Shown here: positions 59,131 to 64,000 of the stretch, piece by piece | Numbering within the stretch: position 1 is the first letter of the stretch | Layout: every line of letters begins with the position of its first letter | Position numbers and translations under genes: made by a program | Notes under the pieces: model-generated | The model's database searches: none | What the model saw: the letters and a program-made list of their open reading frames with translations, nothing else | Told to the model about the DNA's origin: nothing | NCBI RefSeq assembly: GCF_046000175.1 | Contig: NZ_JBEOMB010000059.1 | Location: forward strand, 1 to 64,000 | DNA: 64,000 nt | Direction of reading: 5' to 3' | Source of the DNA: Rhodoplanes sp046000175 | Lineage (GTDB): Bacteria; Pseudomonadota; Alphaproteobacteria; Rhizobiales; Xanthobacteraceae

Positions 59131-60195
59131 TCATCGCCACGTCTTCTGGTAGGCGCCGCGCGTCGTCGAGGCGCCTTCGGAGAGCGCCGTCAGGGCGCGC
59201 GCATTGATCGGCAGGCCGCGAGTGTGCTGGTCGAGCGCGCCGCGCAGCGCCCGCACCACGGCGTCCGTGTAGCTGCGGCTCCTCTGCCGGCCCTCGATCT
59301 TCAGCGCTGTCACGCCGGCCTCGTGGAGCGGCGGGATCAGCAGGCTGGCGTCGAGGCTCGCCGGGTCCTCGAAGATGTGCGAGGTCTCGCCGTTCGCCGT
59401 GAAGCGGCCCTTGCACAGCGTCGGATACGGCATCGGCTGGCCGCCCGGCACCGTGTTGATCATGAACTCGCCCAGCCGCGAGACGAAGTTGCCCTTCTCC
59501 TGCGCATAGGTGACGTGGCTCGGCGGCGAGCAGACCCCGTTCATGTTGGGCGAGCAGCCGGTGGCGTAGGAGGACAGCGAGCAGCGCCCCTCCGCCATCA
59601 CGCACAGGCCGCCGAACACGAACACCTCGGTCTCGCAGGGGATCTCCTTGTTGAGGACGGCGATCTCCTGGACGGTGAGCACCCGCGGCAGCACCACGCG
59701 CCGCACGCCGAAGCGCTCGACGAAGAAGCCGATCGCCTCGGGGTTCGCCGCGGCCGCCTGCACGGAGAGATGCAGCCGCAGGTTCGGGTGCTTCTCGGCG
59801 GCGTAGTCGAGCAGGCCGATGTCGGCGACGATCGCGGCGTCGCCGCCGACCTGGGCGATCGTGTCGATGGCACGATGCCAGGCATCAGGCTGCCCGGCGC
59901 GCGGGAACGTGTTGACGGCGATCAGCACCTTGACGCCGCGCTTGTGCGCATAGGCGACGCCCTCGGCCATCTCGGCATGGCTGAAGTTGAGGCCGGGGAA
60001 GTTGCGCGCGTTGGTGTCGTCGGCGAAGCCGCAATACACCGAGTCGGCGCCCGCCTCGATGGCGGCCCGCATGGCCGCCGGCGTGCCGGCCGGGCAGACC
60101 AGCTCGAGCTTGCCCTTCGGCGTCCAGGTGTCATTGGACGTCGCGCCCGCCGCCTTGCCGGCGCCGGGCCGTTCGGCCGTGAGAGTGGGGGTCAT
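59131..60195 (-). CDS. ubiU: Oxygen-independent ubiquinone hydroxylation protein UbiU
   Basis: U32-family partner of UbiV (354 residues). The N-terminal part KLELVCPAGTPAAMRAAIEAGADSVYCGFADDTNARNFPGLNFS is diagnostic for UbiU, and cluster Cys residues lie in GGLCVMAEGRCSLSSYATGCSPN, with further Cys nearby in GVCSPP and TLCKGRF. A Thr/Ala/Gly-rich leader of about 25 residues precedes it. Starts with ATG at 60195, overlapping the ubiT stop by four bases (ATGA). UbiU and UbiV form a complex in Escherichia coli and serve anaerobic ubiquinone synthesis. Confidence 0.92.
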   Translation of the reverse strand: MTPTLTAERPGAGKAAGATSNDTWTPKGKLELVCPAGTPAAMRAAIEAGADSVYCGFADDTNARNFPGLNFSHAEMAEGVAYAHKRGVKVLIAVNTFPRAGQPDAWHRAIDTIAQVGGDAAIVADIGLLDYAAEKHPNLRLHLSVQAAAANPEAIGFFVERFGVRRVVLPRVLTVQEIAVLNKEIPCETEVFVFGGLCVMAEGRCSLSSYATGCSPNMNGVCSPPSHVTYAQEKGNFVSRLGEFMINTVPGGQPMPYPTLCKGRFTANGETSHIFEDPASLDASLLIPPLHEAGVTALKIEGRQRSRSYTDAVVRALRGALDQHTRGLPINARALTALSEGASTTRGAYQKTWR

Positions 60196-60746
60196 GAGCC
60201 GCTCCGTGGGCGGGCGAAGGCGATGCCGGTGATGCGCTCGGCGACCGAGGCGGCGAGGCGGCCGACCTGCTCGGCCGGCGAGGCGAGGGGACCCAGCACC
60301 GCGGCGGCTTCGGCGACGAGGTCGATCTCCGCGTCGTCGAGCGCGTTGCGTAGCGCCACCACGGCCGACATGTCGCCCTCGACCGTGAGGTCGCGCGAGA
60401 AGAACAGGGCGTCGCCGTCATAGGCGCCGTGGATCAGGCCGACCAGCGCGCCGAGCGGCCCGGCGATGCGGGCGTCGGCCTCGGGCTCCTCGCCGGGACG
60501 CACCACCAGGATCTCGGGATCTTCGGCGCGCGGCGTCATCACGACGATGAAGGGAAGGTCGGTCGGCTCGATGAGGAATCGCTTCCCCGCCTGATCGCCG
60601 AGACGGGCGAACATGCCGGGATGCCGCCTGGCGGCCGACTTGACGACGAGATCGAGGGCGGCCGCGAGCGGGGCGAGCGGCAACGGCCGCAGGCCGAACG
60701 CGAGAACCCCCGGGAGCTCGGGGACTGTGGCTGAATTGCTCGACAT
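60192..60746 (-). CDS. ubiT: SCP2-domain lipid carrier UbiT
   Basis: A 184-residue sterol-carrier-protein-2-like accessory factor of anaerobic ubiquinone synthesis that binds the polyprenyl precursors. The SCP2 core spans LVVKSAARRHPGMFARLGDQAGKRFLIEPTDLPF to the end of LFFSRDLTVEGDMSAVVALRNALDD, where the EGD-type segment typical of UbiT is visible. It heads ubiT-ubiU-ubiV. The ribosome site is weak. A sequence like an FNR/FixK box lies about 45 bases upstream. Confidence 0.88.
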   Translation of the reverse strand: MSSNSATVPELPGVLAFGLRPLPLAPLAAALDLVVKSAARRHPGMFARLGDQAGKRFLIEPTDLPFIVVMTPRAEDPEILVVRPGEEPEADARIAGPLGALVGLIHGAYDGDALFFSRDLTVEGDMSAVVALRNALDDAEIDLVAEAAAVLGPLASPAEQVGRLAASVAERITGIAFARPRSGS

Positions 60747-60783
60747 GGAAGGGCTTGGTTACCCCGCCGGGGCGGCTAGGGCT

Positions 60784-60797
60784 TTGTTCTATGTCAA
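60784..60797. promoter_or_regulatory. FNR/FixK-like box upstream of ubiT
   Basis: TTGTT-CTAT-GTCAA differs by one base (T for A at position four) from the FixK/FNR consensus TTGAY-N4-RTCAA. Its centre is about 45 bases upstream of the ubiT start and 190 upstream of ubiD. Expression under low oxygen would suit the operon's function. Confidence 0.5.
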
Positions 60798-60851
60798 GGA
60801 CGCACGACACTGCCGGACTTCTTGATCGCACCGGCTGGAGTCCAGGGTCAT

Positions 60852-60955
60852 GGTCATTCCGGGGCGCGGCGAAGCCGCGAACCCGGAATCCAGACACGAT
60901 CTCGAACCTTGCCGCTGGATTCCGGGTTCGCACCTGCGGTGCGCCCCGGAATGAC
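60852..60955. repeat. Family B long inverted repeat, copy B3
   Basis: GGTCATTCCGGGGCGCGG to CCCCGGAATGAC, with the inner pair AACCCGGAATCCAG / CTGGATTCCGGGTT. Very similar to B2. It lies in the divergent gap between ubiT and ubiD, just before the ubiD ribosome site. Confidence 0.88.
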
Positions 60956-60981
60956 GACGCCGAGCGGCGTCAGGAGGGCCC

Positions 60982-62478
60982 GTGCCGATCCGAGACTTTC
61001 CGCCGTTCCGCGACCTTCGCGAGTTTCTGCGCCACCTCGACGCAGACGGGGACGTCGCGCGCGTCGCCGAGCCGGTCGGCATCGTCCACGACATGGCCGA
61101 GGTCCACCGCCGGGTCATCGCCCGCGACGGGCCGGCGCTGGTCTTCGAGCGCCCGCGAGACGCGAACGGCCGCATCCTGCCCGTGCCGGTGATCACAAAT
61201 CTGTTCGGCACCCGCAAGCGCGTCGCCGCCGGCCTCGGCATCCGCCCGGAGCGGCTGGCCGAACTCGGCGAGGCGCTGGCCTCCTTGCGCGAGCCGCAAC
61301 CGGTCGACGGGCTGCGCGACGCGCTCGCGCGTCTCCCCATTCTTCGCGCGGCGATGCGCACCCGGGCCGAGACGGTCGACCGTCCGGTCGTGCAGGAGGA
61401 GGTCCGCACCGGCCGCGACGTCGACCTCGGCACGCTTCCGGTGCAGACCTGCTGGCCCGGCGAGGCCGGCCCGCTGATCACCTGGGGCGTCGTGACGACG
61501 CGGCCGCCCGACCAGGAGACGGTCGCCGGCTACAATCTCGGCATCTACCGCATGCAGGTGCTCGGGCCGGATCGCGTCATCATGCGTTGGCTGCACCATC
61601 GCGGTGGCGCCAAGCACCACGCCCAGTGGGCCGCGCAGGGCAAGGACACGCCGGTCGCGGTCGCCATCGGCACCGATCCGGCGACGATGCTGGCCGCCGT
61701 GCTGCCGCTGCCGGAGACGCTGTCGGAGATTCGCTTCTCCGGTCTCCTGCGCGGCGCCCGGCCGCGCCTGGCAAAGGCCCGCACGGTGCCGCTGATGGTG
61801 CCGGCCGATTCGGAGATCGTGCTGGAAGGGTTCGTGTCGGCGACCGAGACGGCGCCGGAAGGACCGTTCGGCGACCACACCGGCTACTACAATTCCGTCG
61901 AGCCGTTCCCGGTGATGCGCGTCACTGCGATCACGACGCGGCGCGACCCGACCTATCTGTCCACCTTCACGGGCCGCGCCCCGGATGAGCCCGCCGTGCT
62001 CGGCGCGACCTTCAACGAGCTGTTCCTGCCGATCGTGAAGCGGGCGTTCCCCGAGATCGTCGACGTCTGGCTGCCGCCGCACGCCTGCTCGTACCGGATG
62101 GCGATCATCTCCATCAAGAAGCGGTATCCCGGCCACGCCCGGCGCATCATGATGGGCCTGTGGGGCATGCTGCCGCAGTTCACCTACACCAAGCTGATCG
62201 TGGTGGTGGACGACGACGTCGATCCGAAGAGCTGGGACGACGTCGCCTGGGCGATCGCGACCCGCTTCGACGCCTCGCGCGACCTGATGGTGATCGACCG
62301 CACGCCGATCGACTATCTCGACTTCGCCTCGCCCCTCTCCGGCCTGGGCGGCAAGCTCGGCCTCGACGCGACCAACAAGATCGGCACCGAGACCAGCCGC
62401 GAATGGGGCGCCGTGCTCAAGGCGACGCCCGACGTCACGGCGCGCGTCGATGCGCTGTGGCCGAAGCTGGGGTTGTGA
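60982..62478 (+). CDS. ubiD: UbiD-family prenyl-FMN decarboxylase
   Basis: Decarboxylates the polyprenyl-hydroxybenzoate intermediate of ubiquinone synthesis, using the prenylated flavin made by UbiX (not in the window). The 498-residue length is normal. Family features: VITNLFGTRKRVAAGLG, YNLGIYRMQ with the cofactor-side Arg190, and the acidic segment DSEIVLEGFVSATETAPEGPFGDHTGYY, which supplies the active-site Glu residues. GTG start at 60982 with AGGAGGG upstream. It is divergent from ubiT-ubiU-ubiV. It could be a UbiD relative acting on another aromatic acid, but the neighbours favour ubiquinone. Confidence 0.88.
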   Translation: MPIRDFPPFRDLREFLRHLDADGDVARVAEPVGIVHDMAEVHRRVIARDGPALVFERPRDANGRILPVPVITNLFGTRKRVAAGLGIRPERLAELGEALASLREPQPVDGLRDALARLPILRAAMRTRAETVDRPVVQEEVRTGRDVDLGTLPVQTCWPGEAGPLITWGVVTTRPPDQETVAGYNLGIYRMQVLGPDRVIMRWLHHRGGAKHHAQWAAQGKDTPVAVAIGTDPATMLAAVLPLPETLSEIRFSGLLRGARPRLAKARTVPLMVPADSEIVLEGFVSATETAPEGPFGDHTGYYNSVEPFPVMRVTAITTRRDPTYLSTFTGRAPDEPAVLGATFNELFLPIVKRAFPEIVDVWLPPHACSYRMAIISIKKRYPGHARRIMMGLWGMLPQFTYTKLIVVVDDDVDPKSWDDVAWAIATRFDASRDLMVIDRTPIDYLDFASPLSGLGGKLGLDATNKIGTETSREWGAVLKATPDVTARVDALWPKLGL

Positions 62479-62520
62479 TCCGCAGCCTCCCACGCCGACT
62501 GCGACACACGCCTCTCCTCC

Positions 62521-62609
62521 GTCATGGCCGGGCTCGTCCCGGCCATCCACGTCTTTTGCGCCCAGACGTCGGAAGACGTGGATGCCCGGCACAAGGCCGG
62601 GCATGACGA
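62521..62609. repeat. Family D long inverted repeat
   Basis: GTCATGGCCGGGCTCGTCCCGGCCATCCACGTC is mirrored by GACGTGGATGCCCGGCACAAGGCCGGGCATGAC. A partial copy lies at 57364. It lies about 40 bases after ubiD, between convergent genes, where it could stop transcription. Confidence 0.85.
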
Positions 62610-62632
62610 GTCGGAGTGCAGGCGCGACCGTC

Positions 62633-63067
62633 TCAATTCCCTTGCTTGCGGAAGCGCAGCTCGGCCGGGCCGCCGGAGAGCACCAGGGCGTCGCCGACCA
62701 CCTTCCAGTGGGTCGCCTGCTCAAGCGCGGCGATCATCGCCGTGTCGGCCTGGGCGCGTTCGGGCGGGCAGCCACGCGCCGTGCGCTCCCCGGTCAGCAC
62801 CGTGACGGTATCGCCGGCGACGACGAGCCGGGCCATCACGGCGTCGCACCACAGCTCGATGTCGGCGATCCCGTTGTCGGCGATGTCGAGGATCGGCACC
62901 TTCTTGGAGCCCTTCATCGGGTCGGCGTCCATGCGCAGCTCCTGCCCGTAAGGAAACGCACCCTGCGCCTGTGCGTCGGTGGCCGCCATGATGGCGCCCC
63001 CCATGACGCCGCCCCACACGGTGAGCGCGAGGGACAGCCGCAGGACGAAAGCGCCGCGAAAGAGCAT
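62633..63067 (-). CDS. Exported META-domain (HslJ-like) protein
   Basis: A 144-residue exported protein. Signal peptide at about 1-34 (LRLSLALTVWGGVMGGAIMAATDAQAQ). The mature part has a META-like domain: NGIADIELWCDAVMARLVVAGDTVTVL, then TARGCPPERAQADTAMIAALEQATHWKVVGDALVLSG, with the Cys pair in LWCDAV and RGCPP likely forming a disulfide. META domains occur in HslJ (novobiocin resistance) and in stress lipoproteins. ATG at 63067 with GGAG eight bases upstream. It is convergent with ubiD and divergent from the next gene. Confidence 0.8.
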   Translation of the reverse strand: MLFRGAFVLRLSLALTVWGGVMGGAIMAATDAQAQGAFPYGQELRMDADPMKGSKKVPILDIADNGIADIELWCDAVMARLVVAGDTVTVLTGERTARGCPPERAQADTAMIAALEQATHWKVVGDALVLSGGPAELRFRKQGN

Positions 63068-63272
63068 GAGGCCACTCCGAATCGAGAACAGGATCGAGAA
63101 CGATAACGAGGACCGGATCGCGGCCGCAGCGAGGCGCTGCCGCGGTGCCGATGGGCCGGCCGAATGCGCCGGGCGGCGGCGTCGGGCGCCTTGTTCTTGC
63201 CGGCTGGCCGTGGTTGTGGTCAAGCGTCGGCGGTCGATCCCGCCGGCCTCGCCGTTTCTCCTGGAGGACTTC

Positions 63273-64000
63273 ATGCGTGCGCTCGCCGCCGTCGCCGCCG
63301 CGTCCCTGACGCTCGCCCTTTCCGGCCCGGCCTTCCCGCAGGCCAAGGGCTCGCGACCGGCGCCCGCGCCGACGCCGCCGGCCGAGACGGTGCGCTACAT
63401 CACGATCTTCGGCGAGCTGATGGGGGCGCTGTCGAGCGACGCGATCTGGCGCGAGGTGCGGCAGGGCAACCGCATCGTCTCGGCCGAGCTCGATCTCTGC
63501 CACTCGGTGACCCCGGGCTCGATCCGCAAGGACCGCTTCAAGATCGCGCTCAAGCCGGAGGGCGGCAAGCTGGTCGGCAGCGGCAAGAGCGAGCCGGAGG
63601 GCGTGCCCGTGACGGTGAGCCTGACCCGCAAGCAGGCGAACGACACGTTCTCGCTCGAGGGCACCATCACGCGCGACGGCAAGACGCAGCCGGCGGCGGC
63701 GACCGACCTCTCCGACATGAGCGAGCAGGAGTTCAAGGACCAGCAGGCGAGCGAGGAGGAGATCGTCACCGCGCCCGGCACCTTCGCCGACGTGTCGCCC
63801 GTGGCGGTCGCCGTGAAGGTGTCGCGCGACGGCCTGCCCGAGCTGGTGAAGAGCCTGCGCGGCCAGGGCGTGCGGGTCGACTATGCGAGCCTGGTGCAGA
63901 CCTGCACGGATCTGCGCAGCGGCCATCAGACGGTGCGGCTGGAGACGGCGCCGGAGCGCGCCGCGGCGCTGGTCTCGAAGCTGCAGGGCATGCCGGGCGT
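63273..64000 (+). CDS. Exported protein of unknown function, cut by the right edge
   Basis: A frame open from ATG 63273 (GGAGGA upstream) to the window end, at least 242 residues. A signal peptide (MRALAAVAAASLTLALSGPAFPQA) is followed by a Pro/Ala-rich joint, then mostly polar sequence: VRYITIFGELMGALSSDAIWREV, LDLCHSVTPGSIRKDRFKIAL, and TCTDLRSGHQTVRLETAPERAAAL. Two Cys (in DLCHS and QTCTD) might pair. No family was recognised and the C-terminus is missing. Confidence 0.75.
   Translation, partial: MRALAAVAAASLTLALSGPAFPQAKGSRPAPAPTPPAETVRYITIFGELMGALSSDAIWREVRQGNRIVSAELDLCHSVTPGSIRKDRFKIALKPEGGKLVGSGKSEPEGVPVTVSLTRKQANDTFSLEGTITRDGKTQPAAATDLSDMSEQEFKDQQASEEEIVTAPGTFADVSPVAVAVKVSRDGLPELVKSLRGQGVRVDYASLVQTCTDLRSGHQTVRLETAPERAAALVSKLQGMPG

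Overview
The window is high-GC DNA (roughly 70% by eye) with densely packed genes, GTG starts and many four-base ATGA/GTGA gene overlaps. The gene content points to an alphaproteobacterium of the Hyphomicrobiales: malonate genes matA/matB with a TRAP transporter, a hopanoid C-2 methylase, a bacteriophytochrome with its heme oxygenase, oxygen-independent ubiquinone genes ubiT/ubiU/ubiV, a sulfide:quinone oxidoreductase, DprE1/DprE2-type arabinose enzymes, Omp25/31-like porins and several long inverted-repeat families. Together they suggest a facultatively anaerobic, light-sensing soil or water bacterium, something like Rhodoplanes, Rhodopseudomonas or Bradyrhizobium. That placement is inference. 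No rRNA, tRNA, CRISPR array, phage or insertion sequence was seen.

Layout. 1-3.9 kb: the end of a polyamine-type ABC operon, a divergent SDR/hydantoin-racemase-like pair and a class A beta-lactamase. 4.1-13.8 kb: malonate utilisation on the minus strand (dctP-dctQ-dctM, matA, matB). It is interrupted between matA and matB by plus-strand genes (a FitAB-type toxin-antitoxin pair, a TPR protein and a GH30 glycosidase). 14-24.5 kb: a leaderless binding protein, an MFS transporter, gluQ, an orphan RND adaptor, AsmA, then hpnP with a toroid-fold, terpene-cyclase-like unknown. 24.8-35 kb: cell-envelope genes: a caspase-like protein without its catalytic residues, a double-barrel outer-membrane protein, an OmpA-like protein, an intact caspase-like protein, small secreted proteins and a DegP-like protease. 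35-43 kb: an oxidoreductase, a ParE-toxin remnant and the phytochrome signalling cluster. 43.5-46.5 kb: a complete tripartite tricarboxylate transporter. 46.7-53 kb: a zinc-ribbon protein, a TRIC-like channel, SQR with its small membrane partner, and a flippase/DprE1/DprE2 set. 53-58 kb: a MarR-controlled NitT/TauT ABC transporter with RidA, and a toxin-antitoxin pair with a frameshifted toxin. 58-62.5 kb: ubiT-ubiU-ubiV facing ubiD. The window ends in a META-domain lipoprotein-like gene and a truncated secreted protein.

How it works together. DctPQM would import malonate, MatB would activate it to malonyl-CoA and MatA would decarboxylate that to acetyl-CoA. UbiTUV and UbiD would keep ubiquinone synthesis going without oxygen, and a sequence resembling an FNR/FixK site lies just upstream of ubiT. 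BphO makes biliverdin for BphP, which would pass phosphate to the adjoining response regulator, with a hybrid kinase as a further output. Three toxin-antitoxin loci are in different states: intact (5.8 kb), frameshifted (57.6 kb) and reduced to a toxin tail (36.4 kb).

The most unusual items are the hpnP/toroid pair, the pairing of a catalytically dead and an intact caspase-like protein around two outer-membrane proteins, the fused double-barrel protein, and at least six unrelated families of long hairpin-forming repeats, some sitting inside operons.
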